A program made the position numbers and the translations under genes. A DNA stretch of 64,000 nucleotides. Source: Herbinix hemicellulosilytica. GTDB taxonomy: Bacteria; Bacillota; Clostridia; Lachnospirales; Lachnospiraceae. The stretch lies in assembly GCF_002904165.1 (NCBI RefSeq), contig NZ_CVTD020000007.1, positions 1 to 64,000 of the forward strand, read 5' to 3'. Shown here piece after piece: positions 26,089 through 34,900 of this stretch. The stretch's first letter is position 1. Every line of letters begins with the position of its first letter. The notes under the pieces were generated by a model. That model was not told where the DNA came from. It did no database searches and saw only the letters and a program-made list of their open reading frames with translations.

Positions 26089-26096
26089 TTTTTAGA
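26089..26096 (+). repeat. Right 8-bp target site duplication
   Basis: TTTTTAGA directly after the IS right end, identical to 24645-24652. Confidence 0.9.
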
Positions 26097-26230
26097 CATA
26101 AAACAGAGAAGGTATTGGTATACCTTGTTTATAAAGGACGGGATATCTTAATAATTATTTTTAACTTGACTATAACTGGAATAATATGTAAAAATATAAC
26201 TATATCCAACAGAATGGAGGTTAAGTTTTA

Positions 26231-26617
26231 ATGCAAGATAGCAAAAGGTATTATAAACCGGACGTAAGGACGGGAAAGGAGGGGACAAGCTATGAAATCT
26301 ACCAAAGATGCCTGATTATCAGACTGAATGACGAGTTAGACCATCACAATGCGGTAAAAATAAGAGAACAGTCGGATAAGCTGATTGACAGGAATCATAT
26401 AAAGTATATTATATTTGATTTTTCAGGTACCGATTTTATGGATAGTGCAGGTATTGGGGTTATCATGGGCAGATATAAAAAGTTGGTTTTCATTGGGGGG
26501 AAAATAGCCGTGGCCAATGTGAGTTCTGCTATAGACCGAATTTTAAGGCTTTCCGGCCTTTATAAAATTATAGAGAAGTACGATACGGTTGAAGCAGCTT
26601 TGCAAAGTTTTATATAG
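26231..26617 (+). CDS. spoIIAA: Anti-sigma F factor antagonist SpoIIAA
   Basis: STAS-domain anti-anti-sigma factor; when unphosphorylated it binds SpoIIAB and frees sigma F in the forespore. The core starts CLIIRLNDELDHHNA (ELDHH is the family hallmark) and the phosphorylated serine is Ser72 in GTDFMDSAGIGV. At 128 aa it is about ten residues longer than Bacillus SpoIIAA because of an N-terminal extension of about 20 residues (MQDSKRYYKPDVRTGKEGTS). The ATG has ATGGAGG 10 nt upstream, and no closer in-frame start exists. First gene of spoIIAA-AB-sigF; the IS ends 142 nt upstream. Confidence 0.95.
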   Translation: MQDSKRYYKPDVRTGKEGTSYEIYQRCLIIRLNDELDHHNAVKIREQSDKLIDRNHIKYIIFDFSGTDFMDSAGIGVIMGRYKKLVFIGGKIAVANVSSAIDRILRLSGLYKIIEKYDTVEAALQSFI

Positions 26618-26649
26618 ATATAAGTAATAGGAAAGGGGAATAAGTATTT

Positions 26650-27108
26650 ATGGATAATACTAATCGAATGGTATTGGAGTTTGAAAGCAGGTCTCAAAAT
26701 GAAAGTTTTGCAAGAACTGTGGTTGCGGCTTTTGCGGCAACAATGGACCCAACTTTAGAGGAGCTTGCAGATATAAAAACAGCCGTATCCGAAGCTGTAA
26801 CAAACTGCATAATTCATGGATATCCTGACAAAATCGGCATTATTACCATGAGATGCTCCATTTCGGGAGATGAAATAACTGTTGAAGTAGAAGATAACGG
26901 AGTAGGCATTGAAGATATAAATAAGGCCATGGAGCCGTTATATACAACCAGGCCGGATCTTGAGAGGTCTGGTATGGGTTTTTCCTTTATGGAGGCTTTT
27001 ATGGACGAGCTTGAGGTGGAATCTGTAGTCGGAGAAGGTACTTTAGTAAGAATGAGAAAACGGATAGGTAAAGAAGCAATTAAAGGTTATACACAGCATA
27101 CCGGATAA
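26650..27108 (+). CDS. spoIIAB: Anti-sigma F factor / serine kinase SpoIIAB
   Basis: GHKL-type protein that binds and inhibits sigma F and phosphorylates SpoIIAA. It has the N box [12 protein letters not shown] near 48-59, G1 [10 protein letters not shown] near 80-89, and the glycine-rich lid and [18 protein letters not shown] near 110-127. The length of 152 aa matches the family (146 in Bacillus). It is 32 nt after spoIIAA, with AGGAAAGGGG upstream of the ATG. Middle gene of the operon. Confidence 0.96.
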   Translation: MDNTNRMVLEFESRSQNESFARTVVAAFAATMDPTLEELADIKTAVSEAVTNCIIHGYPDKIGIITMRCSISGDEITVEVEDNGVGIEDINKAMEPLYTTRPDLERSGMGFSFMEAFMDELEVESVVGEGTLVRMRKRIGKEAIKGYTQHTG

Positions 27109-27145
27109 TTAGGCCTAAACTTAACCGAAGGGAGTGGGGTTTAAT

Positions 27146-27862
27146 GTGGATACGCTGGAATTGATTAAAAGGAGTAAGGAAGGCGATAAGGAAGCCCGGG
27201 ACAGGGTTGTAGCTGAAAATGTCGGTTTGGTATGGAGTATAGTAAGAAGGTTTGCCAACCGAGGTTATGAAATGGAAGATTTGTTTCAGATTGGCAGTAT
27301 CGGATTGATTAAAGCAATTGATAAATTTGACTGTTCTTATGATGTTAAATTTTCTACTTATGCTGTCCCTATGATAACCGGTGAAATAAAACGGTTTTTA
27401 AGGGACGACGGTATGATTAAGGTAAGCAGGTCACTAAAGGAAAATGCCGCCAAAATAAGAGCGTACAGAGAAAAATACAGCAATATGTACGGTAAAGAAC
27501 CAACCATAGAAGAGATAGAAGAAGAATTAAAACTTCCAAAGGATGAAATTTTGATGGCTCTTGAAACAGGAGCCGAAGTTGAATCACTTTATAAAACCAT
27601 ATACCAAAGTGACGGAAGCCCAATATATCTGATAGATAAATTGGCACAATCAAAAGATGAAAGCGAAAATATGATAGATAAGCTTGCATTAAGAGAAGTT
27701 ATTGCTTCCCTGGATGAAAGGGAACAGGAAATAATCAAGCTTAGATATTTTAATGATAGAACTCAGACCGATATAGCAAAAGAACTTGGTATTTCACAGG
27801 TTCAGGTTTCCAGAATGGAAAAAAGAATTTTAAAAATACTAAAAGATAAGCTCGGTGCTTAA
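27146..27862 (+). CDS. sigF: Forespore sigma factor SigF
   Basis: First compartment-specific sigma factor, active in the forespore. Region 2: ENVGLVWSIVRRFANRGYEM, EDLFQIGSIGLIKAIDKFD and KFSTYAVPMITGEIKRFLRDD. Region 3 follows, and region 4 has REVIASLDEREQEIIKLRYF and the HTH RTQTDIAKELGISQVQVSR. I place the start at GTG 27146 (after GGAGTGGGG); a GTG at 27134 in the same frame lies inside that ribosome site. Third gene of the spoIIA operon, 37 nt after spoIIAB, with its own terminator. Confidence 0.95.
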   Translation: MDTLELIKRSKEGDKEARDRVVAENVGLVWSIVRRFANRGYEMEDLFQIGSIGLIKAIDKFDCSYDVKFSTYAVPMITGEIKRFLRDDGMIKVSRSLKENAAKIRAYREKYSNMYGKEPTIEEIEEELKLPKDEILMALETGAEVESLYKTIYQSDGSPIYLIDKLAQSKDESENMIDKLALREVIASLDEREQEIIKLRYFNDRTQTDIAKELGISQVQVSRMEKRILKILKDKLGA

Positions 27863-27925
27863 ATTCATGGATTTTCCAGTATAGTAATTTTCTAAAAACA
27901 CATAATAATATAGGTAAATGTAAAC

Positions 27926-27960
27926 AAAAAGCATCAGGATAAATAAACTGATGCTTTTTT
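27926..27960 (+). terminator. spoIIA operon terminator
   Basis: AAAAAGCATCAG and CTGATGC with a 10-nt loop, then six T. Confidence 0.92.
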
Positions 27961-28074
27961 ATATAAATAAAATTTTTCAATTTTATGCTATAAAATATAT
28001 CCATTAAAAGGCGGAAATTCTTATATTTATTCAAATAAATCTTGATAAAAAGCCGTTTGCTGGGAGGGATGTTT

Positions 28075-28224
28075 ATGATAAAAAAACGAAAAATTATTGT
28101 AGTGGCAACCCTGCTAATTATAGCCGCAGTTGCTGTTGTGCTTTGCGTAGGTTTTCTTACAGGAGAAAAGAAAAGGGATATTGACGGGACACTGGTGAAT
28201 ATAAGAATTGAGCAGGATTGCTGA
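28075..28224 (+). CDS. Small single-helix membrane protein before spoVAC
   Basis: 49 residues: MIKKRK, one hydrophobic helix (IIVVATLLIIAAVAVVLCVGF), then a short charged tail ending in Cys. The ATG at 28075 has GGGAGGG 6 nt upstream; the ATG at 28069 overlaps that site. It is 25 nt before spoVAC and must be in its operon. No family recognised. Likely produced in the forespore with SpoVA proteins if the operon is sigma-G controlled, as it is in other spore formers. Confidence 0.6.
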   Translation: MIKKRKIIVVATLLIIAAVAVVLCVGFLTGEKKRDIDGTLVNIRIEQDC

Positions 28225-28249
28225 ATATGTTTTCTGGGAGGTGACTTAA

Positions 28250-28750
28250 GTGGAAAAGGAGAAGAATACAGTATCTGATATAATAAGGGAAACCAACAAG
28301 ACGATAAGAGATGAAAAATACAATCAATATGTAAAGCAGGTCACACCGACATTCAGTACGGTAAAAAACTGCGTGGCAGCGTATATTGTAGGCGGTTTTA
28401 TTTGCGTTATCGGCCAGGGGCTTACTAATTTCTTTTTAAAGAGGTCGGGAGATATAGAATTGGCAAAGGCATATACTACAATTTGCCTTGTTTTCCTGTC
28501 TGTTTTTCTGACAGGAGTCGGTTTGTACCAGAAACTGGCCAAATTCGGCGGTGCAGGAACATTGGTTCCTATTACCGGATTTGCCAATTCTGTAGCCGCT
28601 CCTGCAGTTGAATACAAGAAAGAGGGACAGGTATTCGGGATCGGATGTAAGGTATTTACAATAGCAGGACCTGTAATTTTATACGGAATATTTTCGTCAT
28701 GGGTATTGGGTTTAATCTATTATATTTTAAAACAGGTTGGAGTTGTATAA
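28250..28750 (+). CDS. spoVAC: Stage V sporulation protein AC
   Basis: Membrane protein of the SpoVA complex in the spore inner membrane, needed for uptake and release of Ca-dipicolinate. An N-terminal polar stretch of about 40 residues is followed by four helices. The region GVGLYQKLAKFGGAGTLVPITGFANSVAAPAVEYKKEGQ carries the conserved GAGTLVPITGFANS motif. It starts with GTG, preceded by GGGAGGTGA. Upstream of spoVAD by 41 nt; a conserved Clostridia gene order. SpoVAC is reported to act as a mechanosensitive channel in Bacillus. Confidence 0.95.
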   Translation: MEKEKNTVSDIIRETNKTIRDEKYNQYVKQVTPTFSTVKNCVAAYIVGGFICVIGQGLTNFFLKRSGDIELAKAYTTICLVFLSVFLTGVGLYQKLAKFGGAGTLVPITGFANSVAAPAVEYKKEGQVFGIGCKVFTIAGPVILYGIFSSWVLGLIYYILKQVGVV

Positions 28751-28791
28751 GAATAAAAAAGTAAAAAGTAAGCACGATGGGAGTTGGGAAA

Positions 28792-29883
28792 ATGGCGGAA
28801 AATCTCAGTGGCAATATGCAGGAAGCAAATACCGGCAATGAAACAAGCGTAAGTAAGATTGTAGGAAAGCAAAGTGTCGCTTTTAGGAAGCCACCGTATA
28901 TAATTGCAGCATCCTCCATAGCAGGGAAAAAAGAAGGTGAAGGACCGCTTGGTACCTTGTTTGACCAAATAGTTGAAGACCCGATGGTCGGCAAGGAAAA
29001 CTGGGAGGCGGCTGAAAGCGAACTGATGAAAATGGCGGCACAAAAGGTTCTGACAAAAGCAGGCCTTAAAAATACCGATATCAGGTATCTGATAGGCGGA
29101 GACCTGCTTGGTCAGCTAATAGCGACATCTTTCGGTATTGCGGAACTTGGCATACCTGTATTCGGTGTCTTCGGAGCATGCTCTACCATGGGTGAAGCCA
29201 TGATTATAGGCTCCACGCTTGTAGAGGGAGGATATGCAAATAAAGTTATGGCTATTACTTCAAGCCATTTTGCCGGGGCGGAAAAACAGTTCAGATTCCC
29301 ACTGGATTACGGCAATCAGCGGCCTTACTCTGCATCCTGGACCGTCACCGGGTCCGGAGCGGTTATTATATCAAATCAAAAAGATCCTAATAAAAATACA
29401 GGAGAACCGGATATCGTTATTACCGGATTTACTACAGGCAAAATAGTGGATTACGGAATAAAGGACTCTATGAATATGGGTGCCGCAATGGCTCCAGCCG
29501 CTTTTGACACCATAAAGCAGAACTTCGAAGATTTTGGTATCAAACCGGATTATTACGATAAAATAATTACCGGAGATCTGGGATATGTGGGCAAGAATAT
29601 ACTGATAGAATTGCTGAAAGAAGTAGGCTACGACATTACAAATCAACATATGGACTGCGGTATGGAAATCTTTGATCAGGAATCCCAGGATACCCATGCA
29701 GGCGGAAGCGGATGCGGCTGTTCTGCCATAACATTTGCAGCTTATATATTAAAGCAGTTAAGGGAAAGAAACTGGAGAAGGATATTGTTTATCCCGACAG
29801 GAGCTCTGCTTTCCCAGGTCAGCTTTAATGAAGGAAATACGATACCGTGTATTGCTCATGCGGTTATGGTAGAGGCAAGGTAA
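28792..29883 (+). CDS. spoVAD: Stage V sporulation protein AD
   Basis: Soluble, thiolase-fold SpoVA subunit that binds dipicolinate at the spore inner membrane. It has VAFRKPPYIIAASSIAGKKEGEGP near the start, the DLLGQLIATSFG and VFGACSTMGEAM segments of the KASIII-like fold, and CGCSAITFAAYILKQL near the C-terminus. The ATG at 28792 has GGGAG 8 nt upstream. An ATG at 28777 is in frame but poorly placed. Length of 363 aa is slightly above Bacillus (338). Second SpoVA gene of the operon. Confidence 0.95.
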   Translation: MAENLSGNMQEANTGNETSVSKIVGKQSVAFRKPPYIIAASSIAGKKEGEGPLGTLFDQIVEDPMVGKENWEAAESELMKMAAQKVLTKAGLKNTDIRYLIGGDLLGQLIATSFGIAELGIPVFGVFGACSTMGEAMIIGSTLVEGGYANKVMAITSSHFAGAEKQFRFPLDYGNQRPYSASWTVTGSGAVIISNQKDPNKNTGEPDIVITGFTTGKIVDYGIKDSMNMGAAMAPAAFDTIKQNFEDFGIKPDYYDKIITGDLGYVGKNILIELLKEVGYDITNQHMDCGMEIFDQESQDTHAGGSGCGCSAITFAAYILKQLRERNWRRILFIPTGALLSQVSFNEGNTIPCIAHAVMVEAR

Positions 29884-29906
29884 CAGAAGAAAGGAGTAGA
29901 TTTTTA

Positions 29907-30263
29907 ATGGATTATGTTATCGCCTTTTTGGTTGGTGGGGCCATATGCGCACTGACACAAATATTACTTGATAAAACAAAACTGATGCCAGGGAGGGTAA
30001 TGGTAATATTAGTCTGTTTGGGTGCTGTTCTTGGAGCTATCGGTATATACGAACCTTTTTCAAAGTGGGCTGGAGCCGGAGCCAATGTTCCTTTGACCGG
30101 CTTTGGAAATGCCCTGTTTAAGGGTATAAAAAAAGCTGTGGATCAGGAAGGATTTATCGGAATTTTTAAAGGCGGTTTTACCGCATCGGCAGTCGGAATT
30201 TCGGCAGCGCTTATTTTTTCATATATTGCTTCATGGTTCTTTAATCCGAAGATGAAATCATAA
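29907..30263 (+). CDS. spoVAE: Stage V sporulation protein AE
   Basis: Small membrane protein (118 aa) paired with SpoVAC in the spore inner membrane. Four hydrophobic segments; the motif WAGAGANVPLTGFGNALFKGIKKAVDQEG resembles that of SpoVAC, as expected for these paralogues. ATG 29907 has AAGGAG 9 nt upstream; a longer frame reaching into spoVAD has no ribosome site. It ends the spoVAC-AD-AE set. Confidence 0.94.
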   Translation: MDYVIAFLVGGAICALTQILLDKTKLMPGRVMVILVCLGAVLGAIGIYEPFSKWAGAGANVPLTGFGNALFKGIKKAVDQEGFIGIFKGGFTASAVGISAALIFSYIASWFFNPKMKS

Positions 30264-30349
30264 ATTTAAGCCAATCTAATACGGATTAAAAATTTTACTA
30301 TAAGAACAAATTCATATAACAGATTCATAAATGTCAATTTTTAATTGAA

Positions 30350-30416
30350 AACACCTGCTTAAGCAATTTGTTGTTTAGAACGAAATACAGTTAAATAAAG
30401 CAGCAGGTGTTTTATT
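30350..30416 (+). terminator. First hairpin after spoVAE
   Basis: AACACCTGCT (30350-30359) pairs with AGCAGGTGTT (30402-30411), followed by TTATTATTTT. The loop is 42 nt. Confidence 0.6.
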
Positions 30417-30435
30417 ATTTTAAATTCAAACAAAA

Positions 30436-30497
30436 ACACATAGTGTACTTTACTGTGGCCTATTGGCGTTATAGTACACTATGTGTCTTTTATCTTT
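30436..30497. terminator. Second hairpin, bidirectional
   Basis: ACACATAGTGTACT (30436-30449) and AGTACACTATGTGT (30473-30486) pair perfectly over 14 bp, then CTTTTATCTTTT on + and an A-tract on the other side. It can end both spoVAE and the convergent PBP gene. Confidence 0.75.
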
Positions 30498-30552
30498 TAA
30501 ACTATATCTTAGTATTTAATTTTCGGTAACTAATTATATAATATCAGGCAAA

Positions 30553-33234
30553 CTACCTAAAGTTAGTGAAAAAATCGTTAAAATTATCTTCAAAATAGTA
30601 TTCATTGAAATAATTATCATCGGAAGGAGCAAAAGGCGGTTCATCTTCATAATAGTTGCCGGTATGAATATGACATGTTTCTTTAGGAAGGATATAAGGG
30701 GTGTCATAAGTAGTACCGGTTTCTGTTTTGTCAAGGTATACGGCCTCTTTCTGCTTATTTGCAGGACAATATTCGGTAGCGAGAGCCGATGATTCGGTAC
30801 AGATTGTAGCTTTTACATGTACGTCACATTTTTCTGTAGGTTCTGTTCCCTTGGCAAAGTATTCTGTTTTTATCGTATTTCCACCCAAATAGTGGTCACA
30901 TAAGCCCTCTACGGCCAATTTTCCGGATTTTGTGCATATCTTTGCTGTAACTATAGAATTGGGCATAGGAAAGCTTTGTTTTTCCAGGCCTTTTTCAATA
31001 TGGATTCTCTCCATAATGGTACGCCAGATAACTCTGTTAAAGGTACGGTCCACCATTGTCTTGTTGTTGTCAAAACCGGCCCAGACTGTGGCGGTATAAT
31101 AAGGAGAATAACCGGAAAACCACAAATCATTATAATCCGAAGTTGATCCGGTTTTACCGGCTATGGGCATATCGATTTCTCTGAGTCGCAGATTGGTACC
31201 AGTTCCGATTTTAACAACGTCTTCCATGGCATTTGTTAGAAGCCAGGCCGTTGATTCTTTCATTACCTGTTCTTTCATAGGGTGTTTTTCAAGGAGAACC
31301 TTGCCGTTTTGATCCAGAACCTTTGTATAGAATATGGGCTCAATATATACCCCTTTATTGGCAATGGCTGCATATGCTGCCGTCAGTTCCAGATTGGTTA
31401 CACCGTCCGTAAGCCCTCCCAGAGCCATAGGAAGGTTTATGTCTGATACCACTCTGCCGTCGGCTTCCGTTCTGGACTCAACCAGGGTAGTAAAACCAAG
31501 TTTTTTAAGATATTCATAACCTACCTTTGGTGTAACTTCAGCCAGGGTCTTGACTGTAACTATGTTCATAGAATCATAAATACCTTTACGAAGAGTTACC
31601 AATCCTTCATATTCTTTTTTCGATCTCCAGTTGCTGACCTCAACCTTGGTACCGGGATAATAGTATGGGCCTGAATCGTCCTGAACGCTTGCCAGGGTAA
31701 AACCGGCCATATCCAGTGCGGGTAAATAAGTAGACAGGACCTTAAAGGTTGAACCGGGCTGTCTTTTTGTATCAGTAGCCCTGTTTAAGGTACGGTTACC
31801 AACCTTTTCGCCTCTGCCGCCGGCTATAGCCACAACATGGCCTGTATGCTGATCAATAACCACAAAGGAAATTTGAGGTTGGATAGTCATATTAATCCTT
31901 TCAAGCAGGATTTTATCGCCTTCTTCTAGTATGGATGCTTTAAATTCTTCAATTTTTTTGAGCATGTCATCCTTATCTTTAAAGTATAAGGAAAATTTTC
32001 TGCCCTTTTCATCCGCATATAAATTATCCGGATCGGAATAGTTTTTAAAGTATTCTAGCAGGTCTGAGCTGTGATAATGTTTAGTTGTTTTCTCTTCATC
32101 ATTCTTTTGAATTGAAATGGCATAATTCAACTCATAATATGATATGCCCATTTCTGGATAATATGATTCGTCAGAAATTACTTCATCAACAATTCTTTGG
32201 ATAGTGGGATCCATAGTTGTTATTATTCTTAGACCGCCGCTATATATTAAATCCAAAGCCTCTGACTGGGTATAACCCAGTTCGGACTGAAGATCATTCA
32301 TTAGCTGGTCTATTAATTCATCTACAAAATAGCTGTAATATGAAGTTGAAGAATATTCTTCGTTTACGGCCTGAATTCTGGCATAAACATCATCAGCCAT
32401 GGCCTCGTCGTATTCTTTTTGAGTACATTTGCCCTGTTCGAGCATCAGGCTAAGAATCTTGTTCTTTCTGGCTTCGTTTCTTTCCGGGTTGGTGATGGGA
32501 TTATGATATACCGGCAATTGTGCTATGGCAGCCAGTACCGCTGCTTCGGACAAATTAAGTTCCCAGACATTTTTATTAAAATATCTCTTTGATGCCGTCT
32601 GAACTCCATATGTACCGGAGCCGAGATTAATGGTATTAAGATAATATTCAAGTATCTGCTTTTTATCCATCCGGTTTTCCAATTGGATAGCCAAATACTG
32701 CTCCTGAATTTTACGCTTCAGTCGGTCAATAAATTTTTGCTCCCTGCCTCCGTCAAAAACCTGATTCTTTATAAGCTGCTGGGTAATTGTGCTGGCTCCC
32801 TGGTCAAACTCGCCGCCTTTTATACCTGAGAAAAAGGCCCTGAGTATACCTCTGATATCAATTCCGTCATGTTCGTAGAATCTCTCGTCCTCAATAGAGA
32901 TAAATGCATCTTGGACTATTTTCGGAATTTGATCTATGGTAACATATTCGCGGTTTGCCTCGGCGCCTATCAGATTTTCAATAACGTTGCCTTCGCTGTC
33001 ATATACTTTTGTGGTAAAACCCTTGGGGCTTACGTCAATCTGGGTAATGTCAGGCGCACTGTCAATCAATCCTTTTAAATAACCAAAACCCGCATATGCA
33101 CCGATTATTACCGCCACAACGGCAGCAATAACGCATAAGCGGAATACAGTTATCCTGAATTTTGATGTAAGGCGTCTGGCATTTGACTTTATATAATTTT
33201 GCTTTTGCTCAATTCCTTTTTTACTGTAATTCAT
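30553..33234 (-). CDS. Class A penicillin-binding protein (PBP1A-like)
   Basis: Bifunctional peptidoglycan synthase. A cytoplasmic basic N-terminus and one helix near 30-55 precede the GT51 glycosyltransferase domain: SIEDERFYEHDGIDIRGI (catalytic Glu near 115), GASTITQQLIKNQVF, then KRKIQEQYLAIQLE. The transpeptidase domain has the active Ser495 in RQPGSTFKVL, SMN in YDSMNIVTVK, and the KTG box AGKTGSTSDYND. The tail has several Cys and is Asp/Phe/Asn-rich. ATG 33234 follows GGAGG by 5 nt; a TTG at 33246 lies before it. Length 893 aa. Monocistronic. Confidence 0.95.
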   Translation of the reverse strand: MNYSKKGIEQKQNYIKSNARRLTSKFRITVFRLCVIAAVVAVIIGAYAGFGYLKGLIDSAPDITQIDVSPKGFTTKVYDSEGNVIENLIGAEANREYVTIDQIPKIVQDAFISIEDERFYEHDGIDIRGILRAFFSGIKGGEFDQGASTITQQLIKNQVFDGGREQKFIDRLKRKIQEQYLAIQLENRMDKKQILEYYLNTINLGSGTYGVQTASKRYFNKNVWELNLSEAAVLAAIAQLPVYHNPITNPERNEARKNKILSLMLEQGKCTQKEYDEAMADDVYARIQAVNEEYSSTSYYSYFVDELIDQLMNDLQSELGYTQSEALDLIYSGGLRIITTMDPTIQRIVDEVISDESYYPEMGISYYELNYAISIQKNDEEKTTKHYHSSDLLEYFKNYSDPDNLYADEKGRKFSLYFKDKDDMLKKIEEFKASILEEGDKILLERINMTIQPQISFVVIDQHTGHVVAIAGGRGEKVGNRTLNRATDTKRQPGSTFKVLSTYLPALDMAGFTLASVQDDSGPYYYPGTKVEVSNWRSKKEYEGLVTLRKGIYDSMNIVTVKTLAEVTPKVGYEYLKKLGFTTLVESRTEADGRVVSDINLPMALGGLTDGVTNLELTAAYAAIANKGVYIEPIFYTKVLDQNGKVLLEKHPMKEQVMKESTAWLLTNAMEDVVKIGTGTNLRLREIDMPIAGKTGSTSDYNDLWFSGYSPYYTATVWAGFDNNKTMVDRTFNRVIWRTIMERIHIEKGLEKQSFPMPNSIVTAKICTKSGKLAVEGLCDHYLGGNTIKTEYFAKGTEPTEKCDVHVKATICTESSALATEYCPANKQKEAVYLDKTETGTTYDTPYILPKETCHIHTGNYYEDEPPFAPSDDNYFNEYYFEDNFNDFFTNFR

Positions 33235-33246
33235 AGTAACCTCCAA

Positions 33247-33597
33247 TTTGCATTAAAAATGCATGGACTTCGGACTAAGAAGAGTATAACAAATTATTCT
33301 TATTAAATAAAGTATAAAATCTTTACATATAAAGGATTACCGTTTTATAGGAATAAAATACCAATTTTAGGGAAAACGGATAAAACTTGTCTTTTTCTAA
33401 TAATTCTATATATTGTTGTATTATTTTTATAATTTAACATTATATAGGGGCATTGTATATAAAATGAAAAGATGTGTCGAAAACTAACGAACTCTACGGA
33501 AAGGTGCGTTAAATTTCACTTTATTTCGTATAATATTCAGTGTATAATTATATTTGTCAGCCGTTTTCGGGAAGTTTCAATATAATGGGGGATGAAA
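33247..33597. other. Intergenic region between divergent genes
   Basis: About 350 nt between PBP (-) and DUF6514 (+). It contains two TATAAT boxes near 33527 and 33543 without good -35 partners. No RNA gene recognised. Confidence 0.4.
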
Positions 33598-33888
33598 ATG
33601 AAAAAGATGAGTCTGTTATTTAGCAATGAAGTGACATTGGAAGACAACAGAATTATGAGGCTGGAGTATAACATTACTGAAAACAGAAGCTCTGACACTG
33701 ACGAACCTTATTATGGAATACTGATCGCTAAATATTTGGACGGAAGTAAAGAAGTTGAAGAAATTGAGGGGATATCATATTCCAGAGATAAGGTTGAAGC
33801 AATCGCAAAAATTTTGCACAGAAACACAGTTACACCTATTTCGATGGTAGAGATTGTAGACGACCTGATAACACTTGAGGCAGTATGA
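33598..33888 (+). CDS. DUF6514 family protein
   Basis: A 96-residue cytoplasmic protein with no membrane helix, starting MKKMSLLFSNEVTLEDN and containing YYGILIAKYLDGSKEVEEIEGIS then AIAKILHRNTVTPISMVEIVDD. This pattern fits DUF6514, a family of unknown function found in Clostridia. The ATG at 33598 has GGGGG 6 nt upstream; the ATG at 33592 is too near to it. Monocistronic, followed by a long terminator shared with yigZ. Confidence 0.65.
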   Translation: MKKMSLLFSNEVTLEDNRIMRLEYNITENRSSDTDEPYYGILIAKYLDGSKEVEEIEGISYSRDKVEAIAKILHRNTVTPISMVEIVDDLITLEAV

Positions 33889-33938
33889 ATTGTCCTAAAT
33901 ACATACAGTATTAACACTTCTTCAGATGTGTTTGACGG

Positions 33939-34016
33939 AACCCATGCTGTGATTTTGCAGGCTTTAATCGGACAGGCACCGAAAATAAAGCGGCAAATTC
34001 ACAGCATGGGTTTTTA
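33939..34016. terminator. Bidirectional terminator, DUF6514 / YigZ
   Basis: AACCCATGCTGTGA (33939-33952) pairs with TCACAGCATGGGTT (33999-34012), 14 bp, followed by TTTAT. The right end overlaps the last codons of yigZ. Confidence 0.8.
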
Positions 34017-34673
34017 TAGAAGATGTACTTGTCCTTCAATAAGGGCATAGTATGTCTTTTTTATTTCTGCAGCTTTTAGTGTTCCGTTTGACAGATCTGC
34101 CAGCTTTTTTTGAAAAGCATTAACTTTATCTGCAGGTATTATAACATCAAGCGCTACAGTATCCGTATAGTCTGATGAAAGTATATGATAATTTTCCTGA
34201 CCAAGATAGTATTGGATTTTACCGACAAGATTATAGTCGGTTATAAGCCGCATATGGACCCCCGGCTCCTTACTTATGATTATACTGTTATTTAGACCTT
34301 CTATTGTAGCTGTCTGGTATGCTTTTACCAAACCGCCGGTACCAAGCAGGGTTCCTCCGAAATAGCGGGTTACCACCACAACCAGATTGGTTAATTCTTT
34401 GGCGATAAGGACATCGAGCATGGGCTTGCCGGCTGTTTTGCTGGGTTCTCCGTCATCGGAACACCGCATTACGGGATTTTTTATACCTATTATATACGCA
34501 TAGCAGTTATGGGTTGCATCCCAATATTTTTTCTTTAACTGCTGAATAAAATCAAGAGCTTCTTCTTCGGTTTCCGCTGGACTGACAGTTGCTATAAATC
34601 TTGACTTTTTCATTATGATTTCGCCTGTACCGCCTTGGTATATGGTTTTATATGATTCCAGGGACTGATCCAT
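34014..34673 (-). CDS. YigZ/IMPACT family protein
   Basis: Conserved protein with an N-terminal UPF0029/Impact domain. It shows KSRFIATVSPAETEEEALDFI, then WDATHNCYAYIIG, CSDDGEPSKTAGKPMLD and NLVVVVTRYFGGTLLGTGGLVKAY, all hallmark motifs. A second domain with DUF1949 fold closes the protein. Family members are linked to translation regulation, but the bacterial role is unknown. ATG 34673 has GGGAGG 7 nt upstream; a longer frame to 34733 lacks this. Length is about 219 aa, normal. Confidence 0.93.
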   Translation of the reverse strand: MDQSLESYKTIYQGGTGEIIMKKSRFIATVSPAETEEEALDFIQQLKKKYWDATHNCYAYIIGIKNPVMRCSDDGEPSKTAGKPMLDVLIAKELTNLVVVVTRYFGGTLLGTGGLVKAYQTATIEGLNNSIIISKEPGVHMRLITDYNLVGKIQYYLGQENYHILSSDYTDTVALDVIIPADKVNAFQKKLADLSNGTLKAAEIKKTYYALIEGQVHLL

Positions 34674-34900
34674 TTTATTTCCTCCCAAAATTTTTTCTTG
34701 CTTAATTATATCAGCAGCATCTGATATAAGCAAGCAGGCAGAAGCTTATGACCTTACGGTGGGAAGTAAAGCATATATTTAAGGCTGGCCCTAACTGGGG
34801 TATATTACTGCCTGATTAAGGGAGATTAAAACATATGTTTGAATTTTACCCGCCATATGGTATAATTCACTTTAAAGAGTGCGTAAACGGGAGACTAATT

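Noticed and set aside
26097-26230. Sigma-H promoter of the spoIIA operon
   Set aside because: A GGAAT-type -10 exists (near 26179) but no AGGA-type -35 at proper distance. A weak TTGACT/17/TAAAAA pair was seen. Too uncertain to annotate.
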